From: Bacteroidia bacterium
Lineage (GTDB): Bacteria > Bacteroidota > Bacteroidia > 2-12-FULL-35-15
Direction: 5' to 3'
DNA: 64,000 nt
NCBI GenBank assembly: GCA_016786925.1
Contig: JAEUTU010000052.1
Span: 1-64,000, forward strand
Positions within the stretch are counted from its first letter, which is position 1; every line of letters starts with the position of its first letter. This document shows, one piece after another, positions 28,736 to 38,488 of this stretch. Under the pieces are notes generated by a model. That model saw only the letters and a program-made list of their open reading frames with translations, did no database searches and was not told the origin of the DNA. A program made the translations under genes and the position numbers.

Positions 28736-30064
28736 TTATATTTCTCTGTTTACATCCCATTGTTCTAGATAATCTGCCACTCTTCTCACAAATTGTCCGC
28801 CTAATGATCCATCCACAACACGATGATCATAAGAGTGTGACAAGAACATAAAATGACGGATACCGATCAGATCACCTTGAGGTGTTTCAATCACAGCCGG
28901 TTTCTTTTTAATAGCACCTACAGCTAAAATAGCGACTTGTGGCTGGTTAATGATTGGTGTACCGAATACATTCCCAAATGAACCAACATTTGTTAATGTA
29001 TATGTTCCACCTGAAATTTCATCCGGTGATAATTTCCCTGCACGTGCACGGTTTGCTAAGTCATTTACTTGCTTAGTAAGACCTACTAAATTTAACTGAT
29101 CCGCATTTTTGATAACAGGAACGATCAAATTACCTGTTGGCAAAGCTGCTGCCATACCAATATTGATATTTTTACGCTTGATGATCTTGTTACCATCAAC
29201 AGAAATATTGATCATCGGAAAATCTTTGATCGCTTTTGTTAAAGCTTCAATGAAAATTGGTGTGAATGTTAACTTCTCTCCTTCACGTTTTTCAAAGTTC
29301 TTCTTCACTTTTTCTCTCCAGTTAACGATATTCGTTACATCAGCTTCTACAAATGAAGTAACGTGTGGAGAAGTATGTTTACTCATTACCATGTGATCGG
29401 CAATGATCTTACGCATACGATCCATTTCAATAATTTCATCCCCTGCATTCACCGAAACAGCCGGTTTGTTTTGAGCAGGAGCAGAAGTATTTACTGCAGG
29501 AGCAGCGACTTCTTTTACTACTTGTGGCTGAGGTGTAGTTTGCACCTGAGCTGTTTGTTTTCCTTTATTAGGAATATAAGCCAATACATCGTTCTTAGTA
29601 ACTCTTCCGCCTGCACCTGTACCTGCAATGCTATCCAGTTCGGCCATAGAGATACCTTCTTTTTGAGCAATAGTACGAACCAATGGAGAATAGAATTTGC
29701 CGGATGCCGAATTCTTTTCAACAGCAACGACTTCTGCAACAGGAGCAACTGCCACTTCTTTCTGAACAGTTGTTTGTGCCGCAACAGGAGCTTCCACTTT
29801 TGGAGCTTCTACAACCGCATTCGCATCTGTACTGATGATCGCAATTGCTTTCCCAACCTGAACAACATCTCCTTCATTAAACAAACGTTTTATTAATGTA
29901 CCTTCTGAAGTAGAAGGAATTTCTGAATCTACTTTATCGGTAGCAATTTCTAATACGGTTTCATCAGCAGCAATTTTATCGCCTTCTTTTTTTAACCATT
30001 TAATGATCGTTGCTTCTGCAACACTTTCGCCCATTTTAGGCATGATCAACTCTACTTGTGCCAT
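28736..30064 (-). CDS. 2-oxoacid dehydrogenase complex E2 component (dihydrolipoamide acyltransferase)
   Basis: The 442-residue protein has the three E2 modules. The lipoyl domain (1-75) carries the modified lysine K44 in EIATDKVDSEIPS. An Ala/Pro/Val-rich linker leads to a peripheral subunit-binding domain (about 125-168: SPLVRTIAQKEGISMAEL, GTGAGGRVTKNDVL). The catalytic domain ends with the active site SYDHRVVDGSLGGQFV. It moves acyl groups to CoA in the cytoplasm. Which complex it belongs to (pyruvate, 2-oxoglutarate or branched-chain) cannot be settled, since no E1 or E3 gene is adjacent; a single lipoyl domain with TDKVDSE is most often seen in branched-chain-type or generic E2 proteins. 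Confidence 0.93.
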   Translation of the reverse strand: MAQVELIMPKMGESVAEATIIKWLKKEGDKIAADETVLEIATDKVDSEIPSTSEGTLIKRLFNEGDVVQVGKAIAIISTDANAVVEAPKVEAPVAAQTTVQKEVAVAPVAEVVAVEKNSASGKFYSPLVRTIAQKEGISMAELDSIAGTGAGGRVTKNDVLAYIPNKGKQTAQVQTTPQPQVVKEVAAPAVNTSAPAQNKPAVSVNAGDEIIEMDRMRKIIADHMVMSKHTSPHVTSFVEADVTNIVNWREKVKKNFEKREGEKLTFTPIFIEALTKAIKDFPMINISVDGNKIIKRKNINIGMAAALPTGNLIVPVIKNADQLNLVGLTKQVNDLANRARAGKLSPDEISGGTYTLTNVGSFGNVFGTPIINQPQVAILAVGAIKKKPAVIETPQGDLIGIRHFMFLSHSYDHRVVDGSLGGQFVRRVADYLEQWDVNREI

Positions 30065-30105
30065 TGTGTTATTCTAAATAAATTAATAGTAGTTTAAAGA
30101 GGTTA

Positions 30106-30135
30106 CAAAAATAACCTTTTATTTTAGTTGTACAA
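30106..30135 (-). promoter_or_regulatory. Promoter of the E2 gene
   Basis: On the minus strand TTG is followed after 19 bases by TATTTTTG, a perfect consensus, 41 bases upstream of the ATG. The -7 box sits in the loop of a small inverted repeat GGTTA/TAACC. Confidence 0.75.
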
Positions 30136-30242
30136 GCACTTATAAATGCTTTTTAGAGGGTAAACAAAATCGGCAAACACCTGATTTGCAAACAATTACA
30201 AATCAAGCAGAAAATGAAAGAAAAAATTCAATGAAAAATTCT

Positions 30243-31328
30243 TTAATAGATCTCGCTCATGTGCGCCACACCATTCTTTTTTAATAATAGCCAATGTGAG
30301 TGAAGCGCATTGCGGAGTGATGGACGGTGTTTGTACTCAACATTAAATTCCTGGGCTGTTTGTTCCAATATTTTTTGGATCTCCGGAAAATGGACGTGTG
30401 CTACTGCAGGAAATAAATGATGTACCACATGGTAATTGATCCCTCCGAAAAAGAAAGCAACTGCTTTTTTATTCGTACCAAAATCCATGGTCACACTCAT
30501 TTGGTGCATAGCCCAATCGGTAGTCATTTCTCCTTTATCATTTGGTTCAGGAAAAATAGACTCTTCATAAAGATGGGCAGGAAACAATGCTACTGCTGCC
30601 GAAAGACTGGCCATTATATGCATGAATACAAATCCTAATAATACAACAGGCCAATAACAACCTGACAGTGTTAAAGGGAGAACAAGTGCATAGGTATAAT
30701 ACAATAGTTTAGAAAGAATAAACGAAAAAACAGCCAAAGGAGAATGTTTTACCACTTTTGTTCCTATTCTGTATGAAAAAAAATCTTCCCAGTCGCGCTT
30801 AAAAATAGCATTCAATGTATAAAAGCAATATAAGAATGGCACGTAGATATGCTGGTTTCTAAAAAAAGACTTAGGCTCTTTCATAGGCATAAAAGTGAGC
30901 AAACCTGTTTGTTGAATATCTACGTCATGCTCAGGGATCATCGGGTGTGGATGGTGTGAATATACATGTCGCATGCGCCATAAATAACCGGAAGAACCGA
31001 TCATATCAAATGTGTAAGCAAATAAATTATTGACCCATTTTTTATCCGAAAAAGAGCTGTGTACACCTTCGTGACCTAGGTTCAATACAATGCAAATTTG
31101 AATAAAACCTAATAGAGCAAAACAGATCAACAACAAAGCATTATTGCCATCAGCAAAAATCACTCCTGCATACAACGCAAAAAACACTAATAAAAAGAAG
31201 ATCGCTTTAAACACTCCAAAAGCATTTGTTTTGGGTGAAAGATGATTATTCTTAAAAAAATCGTTGACACGTTGGTTCAGTGTATAAAAAAAATCGGCTG
31301 AGGTGGTTTCTTTGTATTTAATATCCAT
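30243..31328 (-). CDS. Membrane fatty acid (acyl-CoA/acyl-lipid) desaturase
   Basis: The 361-residue protein has the three histidine boxes of membrane di-iron desaturases: H86EGVH90, H121VYSHH126 and H300VVHH304 in INYHVVHHLFP. Two pairs of hydrophobic helices lie at about residues 40-80 and 200-250. The spacing and the third box without Q but with NYH resemble the front-end (linoleoyl-CoA-like) desaturases. No fused cytochrome b5 domain (HPGG) is present, so an external electron donor is needed. It would introduce a double bond into membrane lipid acyl chains, for example in cold adaptation. Confidence 0.92.
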   Translation of the reverse strand: MDIKYKETTSADFFYTLNQRVNDFFKNNHLSPKTNAFGVFKAIFFLLVFFALYAGVIFADGNNALLLICFALLGFIQICIVLNLGHEGVHSSFSDKKWVNNLFAYTFDMIGSSGYLWRMRHVYSHHPHPMIPEHDVDIQQTGLLTFMPMKEPKSFFRNQHIYVPFLYCFYTLNAIFKRDWEDFFSYRIGTKVVKHSPLAVFSFILSKLLYYTYALVLPLTLSGCYWPVVLLGFVFMHIMASLSAAVALFPAHLYEESIFPEPNDKGEMTTDWAMHQMSVTMDFGTNKKAVAFFFGGINYHVVHHLFPAVAHVHFPEIQKILEQTAQEFNVEYKHRPSLRNALHSHWLLLKKNGVAHMSEIY

Positions 31329-31394
31329 AATAAATGCTTAATAATTTGTGATCACCATTAAGCAAACAGGAGCAGCCAAATAGTATTACGGATG

Positions 31395-31428
31395 TAAATA
31401 TAGAAAAAGAGATGATAATAAAAAGCAA
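31395..31428 (-). promoter_or_regulatory. Possible promoter of the desaturase gene
   Basis: On the minus strand TTG is followed after 23 bases by TATATTTA. The spacer is at the upper limit and the -7 box has one change from TAnnTTTG. The leader would be about 60 bases. Confidence 0.4.
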
Positions 31429-31495
31429 TATTTTTAAAAACTAAAGTGAACTTTAATTAAAAGAGACATTGCTTTTTCACTCCGCATTCGAACAT

Positions 31496-34306
31496 TTATT
31501 TTACCTTCTCAATGGTTGCAACAATTGCAGAAAGGCTTTCTCCTACAATTGGTGCAGGAGCAGACACTGTAAATGGAGCCCCAGCTCTACCCATTTGTAA
31601 CTGATATGTTGCAGATATATTGGTTATCTCCACAAGGAATACCATGGTCATGGGAAGTCCCAATCCTGGCCCATCACCAAATGCTGCACTTTTTCCTTTT
31701 GTTGCGCCATCACCATACAAACGATATCCACTCCATACATCAGCATTTGCAGAACGATGCATGATTGTTATACGGTAGATACCAGGTTGACTAAATGTGA
31801 TATCGGCACTGGAAACACTTAATCCATTACTAATTGAAGCACCACTCCAATTTACTGCAGTCCAACTGTTTGATGCAAATGTTTGTGCACCCGCTTCTAA
31901 TTGAGCATAACTGATTCCACTAATAATATTTGCATCAGGAAGTTTTACCCCACCACTTGTGGACTCGATTGTACCTACAACTGATAATTTTTCAGTAGGG
32001 GTTGTAGTACCTATACCAACATTGCCTGCGCCATTAATAATAAATTCCTCAGCATGTCCATGCACCCCAATAGCTGTATAATTTGAAGACAATTTATATT
32101 TAAGATACCCTCCGTTGTCTGTTAACACTTGACCCAGAGTTATATATTTCTCATCAAATGTGTTTTGAAATGTTGCAATTCTACCATCTCCATTAAAACC
32201 TTGAACATAAAGTGGAACTGTAGTGTTTGGTGTTATTGTTCCCAAAGAAACTGTTTTGGTTGAAAAATCACCATAGATCAATGGAGGATTTGTATTACTA
32301 TTTGCAATGTATAATTTATTTGAGCCCGATTCGTTATAACCGGCTTGATAACCAAGAAAAACATTATTCGATCCGGTTGAATTTAAAAAGCTTGCTTCAA
32401 AACCAATAACTGTATTATTGCTTCCGGAACTATTATTCATTAATGCAGCTTTACCTAAAGCTGTATTGTGAAGACCTCCGGCATTGTAGTGCATTGCCCA
32501 TGCACCTGCAGCTGTATTATCATACCCCGTTGTGTTATAGTAAAGAGCATCATAACCCACCGCCACGTTAGAATATCCTGTTGTATTCTCTACCATAGTT
32601 GCATACCCCAAAGCTGTATTCAAATTTCCACTTATATTCTTCGTCAAAGCACCTTCCCCCACTGCCGTATTTTGAACACCGGTTGTATTTGCTTTCATTG
32701 CCTCTTTTCCCATAACGGTATTACTACTACCTGATGTATTAGATTGCAAAGCCCAATAACCAACTGCTGTATTATTATTCCCTGTGTTTGCCGAAGTTGT
32801 GGTAGAACCTCTTAAGGCTTCATAACCGACAGCTACATTGTAATTTGTATAACCGGTTGCGGTACTATTAGCATATCGCAAAGCTCCTGTTCCAATCGCT
32901 GTAGCTCTATTACCTGCCACATTTGAATACAGTGCATTTACACCCATTGCTACATTCTCCGAACCGGATGTAGTATTATAATTTGCCTGATAACCTAAAC
33001 TTGAATTATTAGAACCACTTGTGTTTTTATTTGACGAAAGACCACCAATCGCTGTATTATACATACCGGTTGTATTCAGTCCCAGTGCAGTATAGCCTAT
33101 AGCCGAGTTCATATCACCTGTTGTGCTTACAGCCATTGCTCCATGTCCGATCGCTACATTGGCTCCACCTGAAGTATTCGCTTGCATAGCAACATGACCG
33201 ATCGCAATATTTGCATTCCCTGTTCCTGAATTACTATTCTCATAAGCATAAGAACCAATAGCGATATTCCACTTTCCAACAGCACTCGCATTACCGGCTC
33301 TATAACCTAAATACACATTGTCCAACAAATGATCGATCTTTCCTGCTTTTTGATTATTGACTTTAACATTAAAAGGCACATTATCTGTTGTTCCAATAAA
33401 ATTTGTTCCATCTACAGTTCCTGCATTTCCGGTTCTTGACCAAGCTGTCAGAGCACCATCTGCACCTGTTGCTCCTGTACTACCGGTTACACCAACTAAA
33501 CCTTGTGCACCAATTGCTCCCGTTGCGCCTGTACTACCTGTTACACCCATTAAGCCTTGTGCGCCTGTAGCACCTGTTGCACCTGTTGCGCCTGTACTAC
33601 CTGTTAAACCAGCTAACCCTTGTGATCCTGTTGAACCAGTTGCGCCTGTACTACCTGTTACACCTACTAAGCCTTGTGCTCCTGTGGCACCAGTTACTCC
33701 TGTACTACCTGTTGCACCTACTAAACCCTGGGCTCCTGTAGCACCAGTTGATCCAGTACTACCCGTTACACCATCAACACCGTTATTTCCTGTTGGACCA
33801 ACCAATCCCTGCGAACCAGTTGCACCTGTAGCGCCATCGACTCCATTCAGTCCATCATTTCCGGTGGCGCCTGTTGCTCCTGTCGTACCTGTTGCACCTG
33901 CCGGTCCCGGGATAGAACTACCTGATGTTTCCGCATACAAAGCATACGGAACACTCAACAACTGAGTAGCACCACTGATCGTATAATTTGCTCCTCCTGT
34001 TGGATCAATATAAGTTGCTATAAAATAAGGTCCGGTCGACCAATCAATTCCTGACAAAGGATTTATTGTTCCGATCTCGATCGACATTAAACCATTTGCA
34101 TTGGTACTTGCGGTTTGTGTTTCCGTATAGATCATAGTACCTGTTGGACCACCTAAAAGAATATCAACACGGATACCGATATTAGTATTACTTACTAGCA
34201 CACCAGCGGCATCACGAACAACAGCCTGATAGGTCATCTTTTGTGGAGCTTGCGCAAATACATTTACACAAACGATCAGAAATAAAAATGTAATAAGTTT
34301 TTTCAT
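31496..34306 (-). CDS. Chimeric surface protein: collagen-like stalk, YadA-like head repeats and C1q-like C-terminal domain
   Basis: This 936-residue exported protein (signal peptide ending NVFAQ) has a conserved N-terminal beta domain, [15 protein letters not shown] (residues 20-130). A collagen-like G-x-y stretch at 134-286 is rich in GATG and GSTG. About sixteen ~24-residue repeats at about 330-680 (NTAVGYxALxxNTTG) resemble the left-handed coil of trimeric YadA-type heads. A tail-fibre-like part contains [20 protein letters not shown]. The last ~135 residues look like a C1q/TNF jelly roll ([24 protein letters not shown]). It should be a homotrimeric fibre. No T9SS sorting domain is visible. 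It follows a small T9SS gene by three bases. Confidence 0.82.
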   Translation of the reverse strand: MKKLITFLFLIVCVNVFAQAPQKMTYQAVVRDAAGVLVSNTNIGIRVDILLGGPTGTMIYTETQTASTNANGLMSIEIGTINPLSGIDWSTGPYFIATYIDPTGGANYTISGATQLLSVPYALYAETSGSSIPGPAGATGTTGATGATGNDGLNGVDGATGATGSQGLVGPTGNNGVDGVTGSTGSTGATGAQGLVGATGSTGVTGATGAQGLVGVTGSTGATGSTGSQGLAGLTGSTGATGATGATGAQGLMGVTGSTGATGAIGAQGLVGVTGSTGATGADGALTAWSRTGNAGTVDGTNFIGTTDNVPFNVKVNNQKAGKIDHLLDNVYLGYRAGNASAVGKWNIAIGSYAYENSNSGTGNANIAIGHVAMQANTSGGANVAIGHGAMAVSTTGDMNSAIGYTALGLNTTGMYNTAIGGLSSNKNTSGSNNSSLGYQANYNTTSGSENVAMGVNALYSNVAGNRATAIGTGALRYANSTATGYTNYNVAVGYEALRGSTTTSANTGNNNTAVGYWALQSNTSGSSNTVMGKEAMKANTTGVQNTAVGEGALTKNISGNLNTALGYATMVENTTGYSNVAVGYDALYYNTTGYDNTAAGAWAMHYNAGGLHNTALGKAALMNNSSGSNNTVIGFEASFLNSTGSNNVFLGYQAGYNESGSNKLYIANSNTNPPLIYGDFSTKTVSLGTITPNTTVPLYVQGFNGDGRIATFQNTFDEKYITLGQVLTDNGGYLKYKLSSNYTAIGVHGHAEEFIINGAGNVGIGTTTPTEKLSVVGTIESTSGGVKLPDANIISGISYAQLEAGAQTFASNSWTAVNWSGASISNGLSVSSADITFSQPGIYRITIMHRSANADVWSGYRLYGDGATKGKSAAFGDGPGLGLPMTMVFLVEITNISATYQLQMGRAGAPFTVSAPAPIVGESLSAIVATIEKVK
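33449..33907 (-). repeat. Collagen-like G-x-y coding repeat
   Basis: About fifty consecutive Gly-x-y triplets (residues 134-286) alternate short modules such as GATGSTG and [10 protein letters not shown]. The y position is often Thr and x often Ala, as in bacterial collagen-like proteins. A super-repeat of about 27 residues ([15 protein letters not shown]) recurs five to six times in near-identical DNA. Confidence 0.85.
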
Positions 34307-34309
34307 GGT

Positions 34310-34786
34310 TTAGTTTTTAATGATCTTGAATACTTTCACTTCTTTATTATTGAAAACAACTTTTATAAAATAAATCCCTTGTGGTAATTCATTAAATTGG
34401 ATCTCGGTGCGTGAAGCAGATATTTTTTTTTCGCTGATTAATTTACCGGTAACATCTGTTAACATATAAAACACTTTCGTAAGATCAGTTTGATCAATAA
34501 TTAACACCAGCTGATCAACAACCGGATTGGGATAAGCATTTATTGATAATTGTATAGTCGTATTTACAATGCCTGTAACAACCATAATTTCATAGGGTTG
34601 CTGAACCCCTTCTGTAATCGTTCCTGACGCAGATGTTTTTGTTTGATGATCAATCTGACCTATAGAAAAACTAACACTTCCACCGGAACCACTTATATCG
34701 GCACCACCGGCAACCGTATTCTGTTGAGAAAATAAACTATGTGATAAAAAGAAAAGTATGATCAGAGAAAAAAAACGGATAGCCAT
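34310..34786 (-). CDS. Small secreted protein with T9SS type A sorting domain
   Basis: The 158-residue protein has a signal peptide (FFSLIILFFLSHSLFSQ) and a short conserved module, NTVAGGADISGSGGSVSFSI ... ITEGVQQPYEI. It ends with a complete type A sorting domain: LSINAYPNPVVDQLVLIID, YMLTDVTGKLISEKKI, LPQGIYFIKVVFNNKEVKVF. The mature passenger is only about 50 residues. The N-terminal GGxxSFSIGQ module is common in small Bacteroidota proteins that precede larger trimeric surface proteins. It is separated by three bases from the collagen-like gene, so the two are almost certainly co-translated; a helper or co-secreted role is inference. Confidence 0.82.
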   Translation of the reverse strand: MAIRFFSLIILFFLSHSLFSQQNTVAGGADISGSGGSVSFSIGQIDHQTKTSASGTITEGVQQPYEIMVVTGIVNTTIQLSINAYPNPVVDQLVLIIDQTDLTKVFYMLTDVTGKLISEKKISASRTEIQFNELPQGIYFIKVVFNNKEVKVFKIIKN

Positions 34787-35172
34787 TTTGTTTATATTTT
34801 CAACAAAAGTGCATCAAAAAAAAAGCATGCACACTGACTCACATCAGAAAAAAACATGATTATTATCAGGAATAAATCAGAGAATATGTCCCAAATAAAT
34901 TTTTTAAAAACACATGATAAATTCGATTCTAAAATTCGTTTTAGTAATTAAACTAAAAAAAAACAATACAGAAGTCACAAATTGGACTCCATTTAGTTTC
35001 ACTTGATTGTCGCCCTATTAAATGGGCTATCAGGGATTTCACCCTCTCGAATAGAGCCTCCGAAGTCCTTCCATTAAACAGGATTCAAATTCATTAGTTA
35101 TAAATAATTTCATCTAAACCTTTTACGGATAATTGATTATAGACAATGTTGATTATACTTTTGGGACAATGA
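34787..35172. other. 386-base intergenic region with a possible structured or LSU-rRNA-like segment
   Basis: No convincing gene lies here. The left third is AT-rich and holds CACTTTTG, a poor -7 box for the gene at 34786. Positions about 34985-35085 are more GC-rich and, read on the minus strand, contain a chain of short hairpins: GGAAGGACTTC, GAGGGTGAAATCCCTG, and GCCC paired with GGGC around ATTTAATA. The order resembles part of domain I of 23S rRNA; see the findings. Coding potential on either strand is poor. Confidence 0.4.
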
Positions 35173-36810
35173 TTAGTCGATTAGCACAACCTTTTTTGTT
35201 CTAACTAAAGTTTCACCTTCAACTAATTGAAGAAAATAAACTCCTGCCGGCAAATCGCCACGCTGTAATACAAAAGAATACCCGTATATATTATTTGCTT
35301 CTTTTACTTGCCTTCCCAAACAGTCATATAGCTTCAGGCTAATGTTATACAATTCACTTTCGGATTGTATCATCAATATTGATGAAAATGGATTTGGATA
35401 AATAGAAATCAATTCTTGAGCTTTTAAAGAAACGGATGAAGTTGCAATGTTACCAATTTTCCAAATTTCTCTTCCAAAAGATCCATCGTTTGCAGAAAAA
35501 AACAATACTCCATTTACGTTTTCAAGTGCATCGGGTCTTGATGAAGCTGTGGGATGAATATCCTGAACTAACAAAGTACCTGAATTCGTACCATCGCTTT
35601 TCCATAATTCCAACCCAATTGTTCCGTCATTTGCTGCAAAATAAAGTGTGTCATTTACATTTATTAATGATGGGGGATAAAATATTCCATTATTAGCCCC
35701 AAGATTAATATCCCTAACTAAAACAGTTCCTAATTGGGTACCATCTGTTTTCCATAGCTCTGACCCAACACTCCCGTCATTTGCTACAAAAAACAAATTG
35801 GCATTTGAATTTAAAAGTGTAAATTGACTGGGAGCAGCTCCTCCACTTGGATTAATATTTTTTAACATGGTTGTACCAAGATCAGTTCCATCACTAAGCC
35901 ATATTTCGCTTCCATTAGTTCCATCATCTGCCGTTAAAACGAGTTTGTTGTTAAAAACTTTTACCGGAGTAGCATTTGAAGCTGAGCTTCCAACATTAAT
36001 ATCTTTTACTAAAACTGTTCCGATAGATGTCCCATCTGTTTTCCATAATTCATAACCATTTGTCCCATCATTCGCCCCAAAATATAAATTATTGTCATAA
36101 ACAACATAACCGAAAGGTTGTGAGCCACTACTGCCAGTCCGAATGTCTTTTACCATGACTGTTCCTACTGTTGTTCCATCGCTTGTCCACAACTCTACAC
36201 CCGCAACTCCATCATTAGCACTGAGAAAAATTTTTCCATTATACACAGACATTATTCCAGGTATAATGTTTTTAATTTTCACAGTTCCAACAGCAGTTCC
36301 ATCGGTTTTCCATAATTCATTGCTCCCCGATGTTCCATCATTCGCTGAAAAATAAACAGATCCTGACAACTCTGTGAAGCCAGATGGATTAGAATTATTT
36401 AATCCTAAATTTATATCCTTTACCATTGTCGTACCGGCAAAAGTTCCATCACTTTTCCATAATTCGGCTCCATGAATTCCATCATCTGCTCTAAAATACA
36501 ATGTACCATTCATATTTTTTAGACCAAATGGATTAGAACTACTACTACCAGAGTTAATGTCTTTCACTAGAATTGTCCCCCCTACAGTTCCGTCACTCAT
36601 CCACAATTCTCTTCCACTGACACCATCAGAAGCAACAAAAAATGCAATACCATTTACATTAACAATTGGTGTAGAATTATAATTCAAAGAACTATCTGTA
36701 CCACTATAAACATCAGTGATCATAGATGTCTGAGCATCTAGAGAAAAAGAAAGCATTGTAAAAAGAGTTACAACAATTGAAAAATGGTTTAATCGTAATT
36801 TATAGTTCAT
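35173..36810 (-). CDS. ELWxxDGT-repeat surface protein with T9SS type A sorting domain
   Basis: The 545-residue protein begins with a signal peptide ending SLDAQ. Residues about 35-455 consist of eight complete repeats of roughly 48 residues with the pattern G-ELWKSDGTxxGTxxVKDIN, followed by NG-LYFxANDG, plus a final diverged unit. These should form a beta-propeller. The last ~80 residues form a type A sorting domain: LISIYPNPFSSILMIQSES, LYDCLGRQVKEANNIY, LPAGVYFLQLVEGETLVRT. It is secreted by the T9SS, probably to the surface. Its ligand is unknown. The gene has its own -7 box and is not clearly in an operon. Confidence 0.88.
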   Translation of the reverse strand: MNYKLRLNHFSIVVTLFTMLSFSLDAQTSMITDVYSGTDSSLNYNSTPIVNVNGIAFFVASDGVSGRELWMSDGTVGGTILVKDINSGSSSSNPFGLKNMNGTLYFRADDGIHGAELWKSDGTFAGTTMVKDINLGLNNSNPSGFTELSGSVYFSANDGTSGSNELWKTDGTAVGTVKIKNIIPGIMSVYNGKIFLSANDGVAGVELWTSDGTTVGTVMVKDIRTGSSGSQPFGYVVYDNNLYFGANDGTNGYELWKTDGTSIGTVLVKDINVGSSASNATPVKVFNNKLVLTADDGTNGSEIWLSDGTDLGTTMLKNINPSGGAAPSQFTLLNSNANLFFVANDGSVGSELWKTDGTQLGTVLVRDINLGANNGIFYPPSLINVNDTLYFAANDGTIGLELWKSDGTNSGTLLVQDIHPTASSRPDALENVNGVLFFSANDGSFGREIWKIGNIATSSVSLKAQELISIYPNPFSSILMIQSESELYNISLKLYDCLGRQVKEANNIYGYSFVLQRGDLPAGVYFLQLVEGETLVRTKKVVLID

Positions 36811-36902
36811 ACTTAATTTGTCGGTGATTACAGTGCTGACTCCGCACTATTTAAATCCAGCTTTTTTATTTTAACATTCGCGATTTATATGTTTTATAAC
36901 CG

Positions 36903-36910
36903 CAAAGATA
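36903..36910 (-). promoter_or_regulatory. -7 promoter element of the ELWxxDGT gene
   Basis: TATCTTTG on the minus strand matches TAnnTTTG, about 92 bases upstream of the ATG. No -33 TTG at a good distance. Confidence 0.38.
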
Positions 36911-36966
36911 AATGGATAAAGAAGGGATAACGAGTAAACAATCTCCCAAAATTCAAATTTCTTACT

Positions 36967-36995
36967 AAAAAAAATCCCCGTCATACGACAGGGAT
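36967..36995 (-). terminator. Terminator of glyA
   Basis: On the minus strand ATCCCTGTCGTATGACGGGGAT forms an 8-9-bp stem with one mismatch and an ATAC-type loop, followed by a run of eight T. It begins 26 bases after the glyA stop. Confidence 0.77.
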
Positions 36996-37021
36996 CTTAA
37001 TTGTTATTAAAACGCTAAATA

Positions 37022-38314
37022 TTATGAAAACAAAGGGAAATCCTTCATCATCTTATTCACTTCTTTTCTTACCTCGAGGATCACCTTTTCATTATCGTGG
37101 TTCATCAACACTTTATCGATCAAATTCACAATCTTCGGAATATGTTTTTCTTTTAATCCTCGGGTAGTAATAGCTGCTGCTCCTACACGGATACCAGATG
37201 TTACAAATGGTGATTTATCATCAAATGGCACCATATTCTTATTAACTGTAATATCAGCTTTTACAAGTGTATTTTCTGCTAATTTCCCTGTCAATGGAGC
37301 TAAACCATTCGGTATTTTTTTTGAACGCAAGTCGATCAACATACAATGATTATCCGTTCCACCACTGATCACTTTGTATCCTTTTTCTACAAAACACTCT
37401 GCCATCAACTTCGCATTTTTCATCACCTGCACACAATATTTTAAATAGCTATCTTCCAATGCTTCTCCATAAGCAACTGCCTTGGCAGCAATTACATGCT
37501 CTAACGGACCGCCTTGAGTACCAGGGAACACAGCAGCATCCAACAACTGTGACATCATTTTGATCTCTCCTTTTGGAGTTTTTTCACCAAATGGATTCGG
37601 GAAATCTTTCCCCATCATGATCATTCCACCGCGTGGTCCACGCAATGTTTTATGTGTAGTAGTTGTTACAATGTGGCAATATGGCAATGGATCGTTCAAT
37701 AATCCACGTGCGATCAATCCGGATGGATGTGAAATATCGGCCATTAACAAAGCACCCACTTTGTCTGCTATCTTACGGAATGTTTTGTAATCCCAGTCAC
37801 GTGAATAAGATGATGCACCACAAATGATCAATTTCGGCTTTTCGCGCAATGCGATCTCTTCTACTTTTTTCATATTCACACGTCCAGTTTTTTCCTCTAC
37901 GCCATAAAAACTTGGAACATATAATTTTCCGGAAAAGTTAACAGGTGAACCATGTGTTAAATGGCCACCATGCGAAAGGTCGAATCCTAAAATTTTATCG
38001 CCTGGTTTTAACACCGCTAACATAACAGCCGCATTCGCTTGTGCTCCCGAGTGTGGTTGTACGTTCACCCATTCTGCATTGAATAATTGCTTTGCACGGT
38101 CGATGGCTAATTGTTCTACTTTATCTACTACCTCACAGCCACCATAATAACGTTTGTGAGGTAATCCCTCAGCATATTTATTGGTAAGTACGCTTCCCAT
38201 CGCTTTCATCACTTGCTCGCTCACATAATTTTCGGATGCGATCAATTCAATACCAACTGTTTGACGTTTTTTCTCTTCAGCAATTAAATTAAAAATGGCG
38301 GTGTCTTTTTTCAT
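37022..38314 (-). CDS. glyA: Serine hydroxymethyltransferase
   Basis: The 430-residue protein is full length for SHMT. The PLP lysine is K222 in [15 protein letters not shown]. Other conserved segments are [46 protein letters not shown]-type MADISHPSG, and [15 protein letters not shown]. It interconverts serine and glycine and feeds methylene-tetrahydrofolate to one-carbon metabolism in the cytoplasm. It is transcribed alone, with a -7 box upstream and a terminator downstream. The region where its -33 box should be has been taken over by a tandem repeat. Confidence 0.97.
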   Translation of the reverse strand: MKKDTAIFNLIAEEKKRQTVGIELIASENYVSEQVMKAMGSVLTNKYAEGLPHKRYYGGCEVVDKVEQLAIDRAKQLFNAEWVNVQPHSGAQANAAVMLAVLKPGDKILGFDLSHGGHLTHGSPVNFSGKLYVPSFYGVEEKTGRVNMKKVEEIALREKPKLIICGASSYSRDWDYKTFRKIADKVGALLMADISHPSGLIARGLLNDPLPYCHIVTTTTHKTLRGPRGGMIMMGKDFPNPFGEKTPKGEIKMMSQLLDAAVFPGTQGGPLEHVIAAKAVAYGEALEDSYLKYCVQVMKNAKLMAECFVEKGYKVISGGTDNHCMLIDLRSKKIPNGLAPLTGKLAENTLVKADITVNKNMVPFDDKSPFVTSGIRVGAAAITTRGLKEKHIPKIVNLIDKVLMNHDNEKVILEVRKEVNKMMKDFPLFS

Positions 38315-38359
38315 AATGATGTTGTATTAATATTTTGAGGAATATCTATTTAACGGGTA

Positions 38360-38367
38360 CAAAAGTA
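38360..38367 (-). promoter_or_regulatory. -7 promoter element of glyA
   Basis: TACTTTTG on the minus strand matches TAnnTTTG, 45 bases upstream of the glyA ATG. The -33 position falls in the first unit of the adjacent 15-bp repeat array and contains no TTG. Confidence 0.52.
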
Positions 38368-38384
38368 GGAAAAAAATGGGAATT

Positions 38385-38488
38385 GAGGATTGGGGATTTG
38401 AGGATTCAGGATTTGAGGATTCAGGATTTGAGGATTGGGGATTTGAGGATTGGGGATTTGAGGATTTTGGATTTAGGATTCTGGATTG
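38385..38488. repeat. 15-bp tandem repeat array upstream of glyA
   Basis: Six full units of GAGGATTxxGGATTT (38385-38474) are followed by a partial seventh. The variable pair is GG, CA or TT. There are no unique spacers, so this is a simple minisatellite, not CRISPR. The units are purine-rich on the plus strand. An open frame across it encodes only repeated LRIGD/LRIQD and is not a gene. Confidence 0.9.

Noticed and set aside
33357-33965. A 202-codon plus-strand frame rich in APVAPVLPV
   Set aside because: It is the exact reverse of the collagen-like Gly-x-y coding repeat, which has a complete gene with signal peptide on the other strand.
34787-35172. A tRNA gene (GGATTCAAATTC resembles a T-arm)
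   Set aside because: No acceptor stem or anticodon arm can be paired around it at tRNA distances.
38385-38488. Regular short repeats as a CRISPR array
   Set aside because: Units are directly adjacent, only 15 bp long and lack unique spacers; no cas gene is in the window.
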